From Roseateles_B flavus (GTDB lineage Bacteria > Pseudomonadota > Gammaproteobacteria > Burkholderiales > Burkholderiaceae_C): 64,000 nt of DNA. Where the stretch lies: NCBI RefSeq assembly GCF_039872765.1, contig NZ_JBDPZC010000005.1:310001-374000 (forward strand), given 5' to 3'. A program made the position numbers and the translations under genes. This document shows, piece by piece, positions 41,680 to 49,708 of the stretch (positions are counted from its first letter, which is position 1; the number at the start of each line of letters is the position of its first letter). A model generated the notes under the pieces. That model saw only the letters and a program-made list of their open reading frames with translations. It searched no databases and was not told the origin of the DNA.

Positions 41680-42155
41680 TGAGCGATGAACTCGTTCGCG
41701 TCGACCTGGTCCAGCAGGCGGACTACCGCTTCGACACCCGCTTCGGCGGCGAGGTCCCCGCCCTGCTGACCGATGAGCCGCCCCCCCTGGGCACCGGCCA
41801 GGGCCCGTCGCCCGTGCAGCTGCTGTGCGCGGCCGTGGCCAACTGCCTCTCGGACTCCCTGCTCTTCGCCCTGCGCAAGTACAAGCAGGCGCCCGAGCCG
41901 CTGCGCTGCAGTGTGGAGGCCCAGGTCGGCCGCAATGCCGAAGGCCGGGTGCGGGTGCTGGCCATGCGCGCTCAACTGCAGCTGGGCGTGCCCGCCGCGC
42001 AGCTGCAGCACCTGGATCGCGTACTGAGCCAGTTCGAGGCCTTCTGCACCGTGACGCAGAGCGTGGGCCAGGGCATCGCCATCACCACGGAAGTGCGGGA
42101 TGCCGAGGGCGCCCTGCTCAAGCCTGCCACCCCCCTCACCCCCCTCACCCACTGA
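41679..42155 (+). CDS. OsmC-family peroxiredoxin-like protein
   Basis: A 158-residue OsmC/Ohr family protein with both redox cysteines in the expected pattern: VQLLCAAVANCLSDSLLF around 46-63 and FEAFCTVTQSV later. Such proteins reduce organic hydroperoxides or persulfides with lipoylated or thiol partners. Translationally coupled to trxC. The local context favours a thiol/persulfide stress role over osmotic stress. Confidence 0.82.
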   Translation: MSDELVRVDLVQQADYRFDTRFGGEVPALLTDEPPPLGTGQGPSPVQLLCAAVANCLSDSLLFALRKYKQAPEPLRCSVEAQVGRNAEGRVRVLAMRAQLQLGVPAAQLQHLDRVLSQFEAFCTVTQSVGQGIAITTEVRDAEGALLKPATPLTPLTH

Positions 42156-42174
42156 ACCCCGAAGGAGTACTCAC

Positions 42175-42372
42175 ATGCAAGCCAATGTCGGAACCCTGGA
42201 CCGCGCCATGCGCGTCATTGCCGGCGTCGTCCTGATCGCTGCCACCCTGCTGGGCTTCATCGGCGCCTGGGGCTGGATCGGCCTGGTCTTCATTGCCACC
42301 GGCCTGCTGCGCTTCTGCCCGGCCTACCTGCCTTTTGGCATGAGCACCTGCAAGACGCCGGACAGCAAGTGA
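42175..42372 (+). CDS. DUF2892 membrane protein, second copy
   Basis: A 65-residue protein, MQANVGTLDRAMRVIAGVVL onward, with two helices (IAGVVLIAATLLGFIGA; LVFIATGLLRFCP) and the canonical DUF2892 ending RFCPAYLPFGMSTC. It differs from the copy at 41020 and is the more typical form. GAAGGAG ribosome site; last gene of the operon. Confidence 0.88.
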   Translation: MQANVGTLDRAMRVIAGVVLIAATLLGFIGAWGWIGLVFIATGLLRFCPAYLPFGMSTCKTPDSK

Positions 42373-42398
42373 GGCACCGCGGCGCCTGAGTCAGGTCC

Positions 42399-42413
42399 GG
42401 GGTCAGGTCTTGC
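42399..42413 (-). repeat. Interspersed 15-bp motif, copy 3
   Basis: Minus strand GCAAGACCTGACCCC; it supplies the last codons and the stop of the TlpA-like gene (G-K-T-stop). Confidence 0.7.
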
Positions 42414-43179
42414 CTGCATCGCGGGCGATCTGCTCCTGGACCCAGCGCTGCAGCAGCTCGACGGGCTTCTCGCTGCGCTGGAGCTCGTGCAGGGGCCCGA
42501 TGCTCACCACCTTGCCCTCGGGGCTCAGCAGCGCGAAGGCCGGGAAGCTGTTGACGCCCAGGGACTGCAGGAAGGGCTTGGCCTGGGGGTAGACGGGCCA
42601 GCGCAGACCGTGGTCCTGGACGAAGCGCCGGCTGGTGGCCTCGTCGTCGAAGGTGACGGCGGCCAGACGCAGCTCCGGCATGCGCGCCTGCAGCCCGTTG
42701 AGCACAGGCACCTCCGCCACGCAGGGGGCGCAGCCGGCAAAGTAGAAGCTCATCAGGGTGTAGCGGCCCTTGAGCGTGTCCGGCGACAGCGCCGCCTGAT
42801 CCAGGGAGCGCAGCGAGAAGCCGGGCACGGCATCGCCCGGAGACACCTTGAAGCGCGTGGCGTCCGGCCGCCTGCCGGGCGGCTGCAGCTGCAGGGCCAC
42901 TCCTTGCGCGCTCTTGGCGATGGCCACGCTCAGCCTGCCCTCGGCCGCCTTGAGGCGCTGGTAGAAGGCCTCACGGGGCAGGTCCCGGCCGTCCTCGTCC
43001 TGGTAACGGAGCGGGGTCTGCGCCGGCACGCCCAGGGCCGCCAGGAAGGCGGGCTCCTCGGCCGCCGCCTGCGGCAGGCTGAAGCCGGCCGCCTGCGCCA
43101 GATGCAGGGTGGCGCTGAAGGCCAGGGCCGCCAGCAGCGCTGCCGGACGGAAGGAACGGAGGGAATGGACGCTGATCAT
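42403..43179 (-). CDS. TlpA-like periplasmic thioredoxin-fold protein
   Basis: A 258-residue exported protein: signal peptide to about residue 31, a ~90-residue N-terminal region of unknown fold, then a TlpA/AhpC-TSA thioredoxin domain from about 112 with the redox site FAGCAPC (C150, C153) and SFPAFALLSPEG as the cis-Pro loop. Probably a thiol-disulfide reductase or copper/cytochrome-maturation helper. Converges on the sulfur-stress operon. ATG 43179 is chosen because the signal peptide starts there. Confidence 0.82.
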   Translation of the reverse strand: MISVHSLRSFRPAALLAALAFSATLHLAQAAGFSLPQAAAEEPAFLAALGVPAQTPLRYQDEDGRDLPREAFYQRLKAAEGRLSVAIAKSAQGVALQLQPPGRRPDATRFKVSPGDAVPGFSLRSLDQAALSPDTLKGRYTLMSFYFAGCAPCVAEVPVLNGLQARMPELRLAAVTFDDEATSRRFVQDHGLRWPVYPQAKPFLQSLGVNSFPAFALLSPEGKVVSIGPLHELQRSEKPVELLQRWVQEQIARDAGKT

Positions 43180-43324
43180 CGGCGCTAGTGTGCTGCGCAG
43201 GACCGGCAGACGTCTTAGCCCCGGCTTAAGCCGGCTCGGCGGCCCCGCGGCTTGTCGCCTGGGCGTCATTCTGCAGGGGAAGGCCCCAGGCCCCGGCGGA
43301 CGGCCGCTGGGTTAGTGTCGGGGG

Positions 43325-43804
43325 ATGAGCAGCACGCCGCCCCGCACGGTCTTCGAGGCCGACTTCACGACCGCCCTGTGCCAGATCTTCGAGGAGCACA
43401 TCAGCTTCAACAAGGTGCTGGGTCTGCAGGTCACCGCACTGGAGGCGCAGGCCGCGGAAGCCACCGTGGCCATGCGCCCCGAGCTGATCGGCCACTTCGC
43501 CCACCACCGCATGCATGGCGGCGTGATCTCGGCCACGCTGGACGCCCTGGGCGGCCTGGCCGTGATGACGGCCATCGGCGACCGCCACCGCGACGAGCTC
43601 CCGGCCGCCCGCCTGCAGCGCTTCAACAAGCTGGGCACCATCGACCTGCGGGTGGACTACCTGCGCCCCGCCATCGGCGAACGCTTCCGGGCCCGGGCCG
43701 AGGTGCTGCGCCTGGGCAGCCGCGTGGCCAGCACCCGCATGGAGTTCATGGATGCCCAGGGACGTCTCCTGAGCACGGGATCGGCGGCCTACATGGTGTC
43801 CTGA
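43325..43804 (+). CDS. PaaI/YigI-like hotdog thioesterase
   Basis: A 159-residue hotdog-fold protein: HHRMHGGVISATLDALGGLAVM is the acyl-CoA thioesterase signature (H-G-G then a long helix), followed by TIDLRVDYLRPA and STGSAAYMV. It should hydrolyse an acyl-CoA; the substrate is unknown. GGGGG precedes the ATG. Stands alone between divergent and convergent genes. Confidence 0.82.
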   Translation: MSSTPPRTVFEADFTTALCQIFEEHISFNKVLGLQVTALEAQAAEATVAMRPELIGHFAHHRMHGGVISATLDALGGLAVMTAIGDRHRDELPAARLQRFNKLGTIDLRVDYLRPAIGERFRARAEVLRLGSRVASTRMEFMDAQGRLLSTGSAAYMVS

Positions 43805-43825
43805 GCCGGGCCGCCGCAGCGGCGG

Positions 43826-45337
43826 TCAGGCGCGCCGGTCATGCGTCCGGGCGGCGTAAAAGGCCTTCTTGTGTTCGTACATCATCGTGTCGGCGCGATG
43901 CACGGCGGCCTCGATGCGCTCGCCACCGCGCCACACGGCCCGCCCGACGGACATCTCCAGCAGCGCCCCTGCATGGAACTGATTGTTGAGCTCCAGCAGC
44001 TCCTCGACCTGGGCCTGCATGGCCTCCACGGCGGCCTCGTCGGCACCGGGCATCAGCAGCACGAATTCGTCCCCGCCGATGCGCGAGGCCGTCATCGGCG
44101 CCTCCACCGCCTTGGCCAGCACCTCGCCGGCACGGCGCAGGAGGGCGTCGCCCGCGGCATGGCCGGTCTCGTCGTTGAAGCGCTTCAGCCCGTTGACATC
44201 CAGCAGCAGGATGCCCAGCGGCGCCAGCCCGCGACGCTCCAGGCGGTTGATCTCGTCACTGAAGAAGCTGCGGTTGCGCAGCTTGGTCAGGGCGTCGTGC
44301 TTGCCCAGGAACTCGAGGTAGGCCTCCGCCTTCTTGCGGGCGCTGATGTCGGTCAGCGAGACCTGCACCAGGGACCAGTCGTGCTCATGCCCCGGCAGCA
44401 CGCTGAACTGCAGGTGCACGTGCAGCAGCTCGCCGTCCAGGGTGTAGTTGACGGTCTCGCGCTGCTGGAAGATCTGGCCGTTCCACAGCTCGATGAGCTG
44501 CTCGGTGAAGGGGCGGCGCATCTCGTCCCGGAACACGTCGCTGAGGCGGGCCACCAGGGTGGCCTGGTCGGGCGAGCGGAACAGGCGCAGGGTCTGGCGG
44601 TTGACGCGCAGCACGCGGATCTGGGCCATGCAGCGCTCGACGAAATCCGGATGGACGTCGGTGAAGGTGCGGAAGTCGGTGATGCCCTGCTCGCGGACCT
44701 CGTCCAGCAGGCGCTTGACGCCGCTGAAGTCCTCCACCCACAGCGAGACGGGCGAGTGCTCGAAGAGGCCGTTGGCATAGCGCTCGCTGGCCTGCAGCTC
44801 GCGCTGGGCCTGCACGCGCGCCGTGATGTCTTCGAGGGACAGCAGCACCCTTGACCAGTCCGTCTCATGCCCCGGCAGCACGCGCACAGACAGGCGCACG
44901 TCCAGGCGGCGGCCGTCCAGGGTGTAGTTGACGGTCTGACTCTCGTAGCTCAGCTCGCCGCGCCACAGCCGCTCCAGATCCTGCACGTGGTGGTCCAGCA
45001 TGTCGTCCCGGAAGACGGCGCCCAGATTGGCCACCAGATGGGCCTGGTCCCGGGCGCCGAACAGGCTCAGGGTCCTGCGGTTGACGCACAGCACACGGAG
45101 GCCCTCGGTGCACACCCGCAGGTCCTCAGGATGGCGCAGCAGGTGGGGTCGCAGCTCGCTCACGCCCTCGGCCCGCAGCCGGCGGAAGAGCTGAGCCAGG
45201 GCGCTGAAGTCCTCCAGCCAGAGGGACACCGGCGCCAGCTCGAAGAGCGCAAACCACTCGTGGGTGTCGGCATGCCGGTCCAGGGCGGCACGGACTTCTT
45301 CGGAAGATTTGTCGGCGGGCATGGCAGGATCTGGCAT
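43826..45337 (-). CDS. Diguanylate cyclase with two duplicated PAS domains
   Basis: A 503-residue soluble protein: two near-copies of a PAS-type sensor (each starting like F--SPVSLW-EDFS and containing R-NRQTLRLF and VNYTLDG), then a GGDEF domain with SRIGGDEFVLLMP intact. No transmembrane segment. The RxxD I-site is absent before GGDEF, so product inhibition may be weak. The two PAS units align over about 150 residues each, a clear internal duplication. ATG 45337 or the GTG just before it may start it. Confidence 0.85.
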   Translation of the reverse strand: MPDPAMPADKSSEEVRAALDRHADTHEWFALFELAPVSLWLEDFSALAQLFRRLRAEGVSELRPHLLRHPEDLRVCTEGLRVLCVNRRTLSLFGARDQAHLVANLGAVFRDDMLDHHVQDLERLWRGELSYESQTVNYTLDGRRLDVRLSVRVLPGHETDWSRVLLSLEDITARVQAQRELQASERYANGLFEHSPVSLWVEDFSGVKRLLDEVREQGITDFRTFTDVHPDFVERCMAQIRVLRVNRQTLRLFRSPDQATLVARLSDVFRDEMRRPFTEQLIELWNGQIFQQRETVNYTLDGELLHVHLQFSVLPGHEHDWSLVQVSLTDISARKKAEAYLEFLGKHDALTKLRNRSFFSDEINRLERRGLAPLGILLLDVNGLKRFNDETGHAAGDALLRRAGEVLAKAVEAPMTASRIGGDEFVLLMPGADEAAVEAMQAQVEELLELNNQFHAGALLEMSVGRAVWRGGERIEAAVHRADTMMYEHKKAFYAARTHDRRA

Positions 45338-45408
45338 CACGGTTCTCGCCCCAGTCTAGCGGTGAATCCCGGGAGCGAGGCGCCAAGGAATTGGCATAGA
45401 GTCCGGGC

Positions 45409-46479
45409 ATGCAGTCCCCGCAGTACCCGCAGCACCCCGATGCCGCCCCGGCCGAGGTTCCCCGCCCCGCCGCCGACGCCCCGGAGGCCCCTGCCACGGG
45501 CGAGGCCCTGCTTGCGCGGGCCATCCAGTCCTGGCAGACCGGTGATCTGCTGGGCAGCTGCCGCCAGGCCCTGGCCGCTGCGGCCGCCCTCAGTGGCGGG
45601 CCGGCGTCCACGGCGCTCCCGCATGCCCTGCGCCAGGCCGCCCTGGCCCTGTGCGAGTTCGGACTGGCTGCCGAAGCCCTGCCCCTGGCCCGCGCCTCCG
45701 TGCGCTACCTGGAGCGCGAGCAGCTGCATGAGCCGCTGTCCGCCTGCCTGAGCTGCCTGGGCCATGTCCACGCCCGGCTGGGCGAGCTGGACCAGGCCGA
45801 GCTGCTGCACATGCGGGCCCTCTCCCTGGCCCGCGAGTCCATCGACAGCGGCGACCGCATGCGGGCCTACACCAATCTGCTGGTCTCCATGGCCGCCGCA
45901 CACGAGCAGGCCCTGGACCGCGGCGATGAGGAAGGTCGGGTGATGGCCCGCCTCGCCTTGCGCCGCGCCGAGCGCCAGCTGGGCGGGGCGCGCTCGCTGG
46001 CCCAGGACGGCCGCCTGCATGCCATCTTCCAGGGCGTGCTGAAGCTGGCCGTGGCCCACCTGCTGGTGCTGCTGCACCGGCTGGACGAGGCCGAGATCCT
46101 GCTGAACCAGCTGCTGGCGCAATGGTCCGTCGATGACCGGACGCGCTACTGGCGCTGGTCGGCCGAGGAAACCCTGGCCGACCTGCTGAACCGCCGGGGC
46201 CGGCCAGGCGAAGCCTGGCAGCTCCTGGCCCGCCTGCTCGCCGAGCCTGACCTGCAGGCCAATGTGCAGCTGCACGGCTCGGTCCTGCGACAGGCCCTGC
46301 GCAGTCTGCGTGCCATGGACGGACCCAATGCTCAGGACCGCATCCGCGCGCTGGAGGCCGAACGGCAGCGCTGGGAACAGCGCTGCACCCAGGCCGCCAC
46401 GCAGGCGCGCGAGGCGCTGGCGCAGGAGCTGCTGCAGCTCGATCCGTGGTTGCGCGTCGTCCTCAGGGGTGCGGACTGA
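45409..46479 (+). CDS. TPR-like helical repeat protein
   Basis: A 356-residue cytosolic protein. After a Pro/Ala-rich first 45 residues come helical pairs of TPR character (ALPLARASVRYLEREQLHEP; LGHVHARLGELDQAELLHMR; LLHRLDEAEILLNQLLAQW; LLNRRGRPGEAWQLLARLL) and a C-terminal charged coiled coil. No catalytic domain. Such modules usually mediate protein contacts; in this lineage similar ones precede GGDEF domains. Divergent from the tandem-PAS cyclase, 71 bases away. Confidence 0.65.
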   Translation: MQSPQYPQHPDAAPAEVPRPAADAPEAPATGEALLARAIQSWQTGDLLGSCRQALAAAAALSGGPASTALPHALRQAALALCEFGLAAEALPLARASVRYLEREQLHEPLSACLSCLGHVHARLGELDQAELLHMRALSLARESIDSGDRMRAYTNLLVSMAAAHEQALDRGDEEGRVMARLALRRAERQLGGARSLAQDGRLHAIFQGVLKLAVAHLLVLLHRLDEAEILLNQLLAQWSVDDRTRYWRWSAEETLADLLNRRGRPGEAWQLLARLLAEPDLQANVQLHGSVLRQALRSLRAMDGPNAQDRIRALEAERQRWEQRCTQAATQAREALAQELLQLDPWLRVVLRGAD

Positions 46480-47095
46480 CGCGGTAGGCGCAGCGCCGCG
46501 CGCCCGCCAGTTGGTGCTCCGTGCGCTGCACCTGCCCCCAGGGCGCCAGGCAGCGCTGGAACAGGGCCAGCTCCGAGCGGCAGAAGCCCTGGCAGGCCTG
46601 GGCGGCCGCGCAGATGGGGCAGTGGTCCTCGATCAGCAGCCAGTCCGCGCCCGCGCCCGCGCGCTCGACCCTCGCCATATAGCCCTCCCGCTCGCGCTCG
46701 GCGGCCAGCGCCACCAGGGCGCTGCGCAGGCTGCGCTTGCCGGCCAGGGCGGCCTGGTAGCGGCGTTCGCTGTCCTGCTCGCGGGCATCGATCAGGCGCT
46801 CCAGCGCGGGCTCGCCCAGCAGGCTGCGGACCTGGTGGATCAGCTGCACCGTGAGCTCGCCATGGCGATCCGGGAACTCGGCATGGCCCGCGGCACTGAG
46901 CCGCCAGACGCGGCGCGGGCGACCGACGGCACCGGCCTCGTCCTGCCACAGCAGCAGGCCTTCGTCGGCCAGCTGCTGCAGCTGCTTGTGCACGCCCATG
47001 CCGCTGAGGCCCAGGCCTTCGGCCAGCTGCGCCGCCGTCTGCGGGCCGCCGCTCTTGAGCTGCTGCAGCAGGCGCTGGCGGGCTTCGGTCTTCAT
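46463..47095 (-). CDS. SufR-like winged-helix regulator with cluster-type cysteines
   Basis: A 210-residue regulator. The N-terminal winged helix (QTAAQLAEGLGLSGMGVHKQLQQLADEGLL) is followed by an effector domain with HCPICAAAQACQGFC (C159, C162, C168, C172) close to the C-terminus, a pattern like SufR-type iron-sulfur regulators. Its ATG overlaps the MFS stop (ATGA); they form an operon MFS-regulator. The effector is unknown; the cysteines suggest redox or metal sensing. The 3' end overlaps the TPR gene's last codons on the other strand. Confidence 0.78.
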   Translation of the reverse strand: MKTEARQRLLQQLKSGGPQTAAQLAEGLGLSGMGVHKQLQQLADEGLLLWQDEAGAVGRPRRVWRLSAAGHAEFPDRHGELTVQLIHQVRSLLGEPALERLIDAREQDSERRYQAALAGKRSLRSALVALAAEREREGYMARVERAGAGADWLLIEDHCPICAAAQACQGFCRSELALFQRCLAPWGQVQRTEHQLAGARRCAYRVSPHP

Positions 47096-48375
47096 GCCTG
47101 GCCCTCCTGCTGCAAATCCCTCTGACGCTCCGCGCGCGCCAGCGCCACCAGCTGCCAGGCCGCCAGCACGCAGGTCAGGCCGCCCAGGCCCATGATCCAG
47201 CGCGAGGACAGCAAGGCAAGACCTGACCCCAGCAGGGCCACCACCACATTGGCCAGGCAGAAGATGGTGGACAGCAGGCCCATCACCCGCCCCTGGCCAT
47301 GGCTGGCGAAGCGCTCGGACATCCAGGCCGGCATGACCGCGTTGTAGAGCGCCAGGGGCAGGCCCAGGAAGGCGATCATCACCAGCCCCGGCGTGGACGG
47401 CAGCACCGCCAGCAGGGTCAGCCCCAGCGCCGCGAGCAGGGCCAGCCAGGCGGCGTCGCGCAGGGGATGGGCTCGCCGCCCGCTGCCGAAGCGCCCCGCC
47501 ATGACGCTGGCCAGCGTCATGGTGGCGCACTGCGCGGCGGTGACGTAGGCGATGCCGCGGCTGCCCAGCCCGGCCTGCTCCAGCATCCACAGCGGCGCGA
47601 ATTCATAAAGGGCCGTCACGCCCACCGTGTAGAGGAACTGCAGCAGGGCCAGGCGCGCCAGCACCGGGTCCTCGCGCAGCAGCCCCAGGGCCTGCTGCTC
47701 GCGCATGGACTGCAGCAGATGCAGAGGCCCGCTCACGCGCTTGCCGGCGGGCACGCCCGCCCCCAGGATCACCAGGCAGGGCAGCATGGCCAGGCCGGCC
47801 AGCACGAAGGGCACGGGCTCGCCCAGGCCCAGCGTCAGCCCGCCGACCAGGGGCCCCAGCAGCCAGCCCGCATAGAGGCAGGCATTGAGCCAGGCCAGGC
47901 CCCGGGTGCGGTCGATCTGGCCGTGCAGGTCCGCCACCAGGGCGCGGGCCACGGCCACATTGCCCTCGGTGATGCCGGTCAGAAAGCGGGCCAGCACGAA
48001 GACCAGGAACCAGCGCTGATGCAGGGCATAGGCGGTCAGCAGATAGCCCAGCAGCGTGGCCGTCAGCGTGACATTGAGGGTGGCGCGGCGGCCGTAGCGG
48101 TCGGACAGCGGCCCGATGAAGAGGCTGCCCAGCAGGATGCCCAGCGGGTTGACCGCCAGGGCCAGGCCCATCAGCAGCTTGGGGTCAAGGCCCAGGAAGT
48201 GGGTGAAGGCATCCGCCGGCCCGTCCACGAAGATGGGCGCCAGGATGGGATAGGGCATGGACACGCCCACCGTGCTCATCAGGGCCAGCGCGCAGACGGC
48301 GCCCAGCACCCAGTAGGGATGGCGGATCTGCGGGGCCTCGGGCTGGGGCAGCGGAGGATGGAGTGCGGCGCTCAT
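47092..48375 (-). CDS. MFS transporter
   Basis: A 427-residue major facilitator with 12 predicted helices: the motif-A loop GPLSDRYGRRATLN after helix 2 and FLTGITEGNVAVARALVAD in helices 4-5 resemble drug/H+ antiporters of the TetA/DHA1 type. Substrate unknown. It is coupled to the SufR-like regulator gene, which may control it through the ATCAAC-N5-GTTGAT palindrome upstream. The motif copy at 47216 lies in its C-terminal part. Confidence 0.82.
   Translation of the reverse strand: MSAALHPPLPQPEAPQIRHPYWVLGAVCALALMSTVGVSMPYPILAPIFVDGPADAFTHFLGLDPKLLMGLALAVNPLGILLGSLFIGPLSDRYGRRATLNVTLTATLLGYLLTAYALHQRWFLVFVLARFLTGITEGNVAVARALVADLHGQIDRTRGLAWLNACLYAGWLLGPLVGGLTLGLGEPVPFVLAGLAMLPCLVILGAGVPAGKRVSGPLHLLQSMREQQALGLLREDPVLARLALLQFLYTVGVTALYEFAPLWMLEQAGLGSRGIAYVTAAQCATMTLASVMAGRFGSGRRAHPLRDAAWLALLAALGLTLLAVLPSTPGLVMIAFLGLPLALYNAVMPAWMSERFASHGQGRVMGLLSTIFCLANVVVALLGSGLALLSSRWIMGLGGLTCVLAAWQLVALARAERQRDLQQEGQA
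47216..47230 (+). repeat. Interspersed 15-bp motif, copy 4
   Basis: Plus strand GCAAGACCTGACCCC, inside the MFS gene; read from the gene's strand it encodes G-S-G-L-A. Confidence 0.7.
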
Positions 48376-48443
48376 GGTGCGGGGGCGGCCGCGGTGGGCT
48401 GTCGATTCGTCATGGCGGCATGATGCAGGCAGGCTTTTAATTT

Positions 48444-48460
48444 ATCAACAAAACGTTGAT
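48444..48460. promoter_or_regulatory. Palindrome ATCAAC-N5-GTTGAT upstream of the MFS operon
   Basis: A perfect 6-bp inverted repeat, ATCAAC AAAAC GTTGAT, 69 bases upstream of the MFS start and 53 before the divergent phosphatase gene, within an AT-rich patch. Probable operator, most likely of the SufR-like regulator. Confidence 0.6.
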
Positions 48461-48512
48461 TAACCACGAGCGCGCCGCTGACATCGGCAGGCACCGAAGG
48501 CACAATCCCGCC

Positions 48513-48989
48513 ATGCCATTCCGTGCACTCGAACTCCCTCCCGACATCAGCGGCCGGCTGTGGCTGCAGTCCATGCCCGGCCGCCTGGAGCCCTGGGGCG
48601 CATTCCTCGACGAAGCCCGGCTGCGCCAGCTCAGCCTGGTCAGCTGCCTCAATCCGCTGGACGAAGTGGCCCAGCTCTCGCCGCTGTACCACAAGGCCGT
48701 CAGCGAGGGCCGCCTGCCCTTTCGCTGGCAGCACCTGCCCATGCGCGATTTCGGCCTGGGCGCGAATCCCGAGGCCTTCCGCCAGGGCGTGGAGACGCTG
48801 ATCCACAGCCTGCGCGTGGGCGACCGCGTGCTGCTGCACTGCGCCGCGGGCATCGGCCGCACCGGCACCGTGGCGGCCTGCGTGCTCAAGGGCCTCGGCC
48901 TGGAGGTCGAGGAGTCCCTGCGGCGGGTGCGGCAGGCGGGGTCCAATCCCCAGTCCGCCGTGCAGAGCGGCTGGGTGGAGCAGTTCTGA
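48513..48989 (+). CDS. Dual-specificity / tyrosine phosphatase
   Basis: A 158-residue cysteine phosphatase with the signature HCAAGIGRTG at 109-118 (catalytic C110, phosphate-binding R116) and a likely general-acid Asp in MRDFGLG (D79). Cytosolic. Target unknown; may act on phosphoprotein or another phosphoester. Its TGA overlaps the apparent CTG start of the RluA-type gene, so the pair is co-translated. Confidence 0.85.
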   Translation: MPFRALELPPDISGRLWLQSMPGRLEPWGAFLDEARLRQLSLVSCLNPLDEVAQLSPLYHKAVSEGRLPFRWQHLPMRDFGLGANPEAFRQGVETLIHSLRVGDRVLLHCAAGIGRTGTVAACVLKGLGLEVEESLRRVRQAGSNPQSAVQSGWVEQF

Positions 48990-49660
48990 GCGCCACCAAC
49001 GCACTGCCACCCGCACCGGCGCCCGAGACGCTGCAGCTGGGCTGGGTCCACGCGGGCCCGGGCTGCGTGGTCGTGGACAAACCCAGCGGCCTGCTGTCCG
49101 TGCCCGGCCGGGGCGAGGACAAGCAGGACTGCGCGGCCAGCCGCGTGCAGGCGCGCTTCCCCGAGGCGCTGGTGGTGCACCGTCTCGACATGGCCACCTC
49201 CGGCCTGCTGGTCTTCGCCCGCAGCCCCGAGATGCAGCGCCTGCTGAGCGATGCCTTCGCCACGCGCCGGGTCGAGAAGCGCTATGTGGCGGTACTGGGC
49301 GGTCTGGTCGAAGCCGATGAGCAGGCCATCGACCTGCCCCTGGTCACCGACTGGCCGAATCGACCGCGGCAGATGGTCTGCCATCAGCGCGGCAAGCCCT
49401 CGCAGACCCTTCTGCGGGTGCTGAAGCGCGACACCGCCCGTCAGCAGACCCGCGTCGAACTGTTGCCGCTGACCGGGCGCTCGCACCAGCTGCGGGTGCA
49501 CTGCCTGGCCATCGGTCACCCCATCCTCGGCGATGCGCTCTATGCGCCGCCCGCCCTGCAGCAGGCCGCCCCGCGCCTGCTGCTGCACGCCTGCGAGGTG
49601 GGCCTGCCCGCCCTGGGCGAGGTGCCGGCGCTGCAGCTGCAGAGCCCACCCCCGTTCTGA
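48986..49660 (+). CDS. RluA-family pseudouridine synthase, apparent CTG start
   Basis: A pseudouridine synthase of about 224 residues: CVVVDKPSGLLSVPGRG, the catalytic VVHRLDMATSGLLVFAR with its Asp, and PLTGRSHQLRVHCLAIGHPILGD. It modifies uridines in rRNA or tRNA; the site is unknown. No ATG, GTG or TTG exists in frame near the family N-terminus. The best candidate is CTG at 48986, overlapping the phosphatase stop (CTGA), with GGAG five bases upstream. A sequencing error hiding an ATG cannot be excluded. Confidence 0.82.
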   Translation: MSATNALPPAPAPETLQLGWVHAGPGCVVVDKPSGLLSVPGRGEDKQDCAASRVQARFPEALVVHRLDMATSGLLVFARSPEMQRLLSDAFATRRVEKRYVAVLGGLVEADEQAIDLPLVTDWPNRPRQMVCHQRGKPSQTLLRVLKRDTARQQTRVELLPLTGRSHQLRVHCLAIGHPILGDALYAPPALQQAAPRLLLHACEVGLPALGEVPALQLQSPPPF

Positions 49661-49708
49661 GCGCCCAGCCCGGCGCCATCCGAGGCAATCCAGCGCGAGA
49701 ATGCAGGC

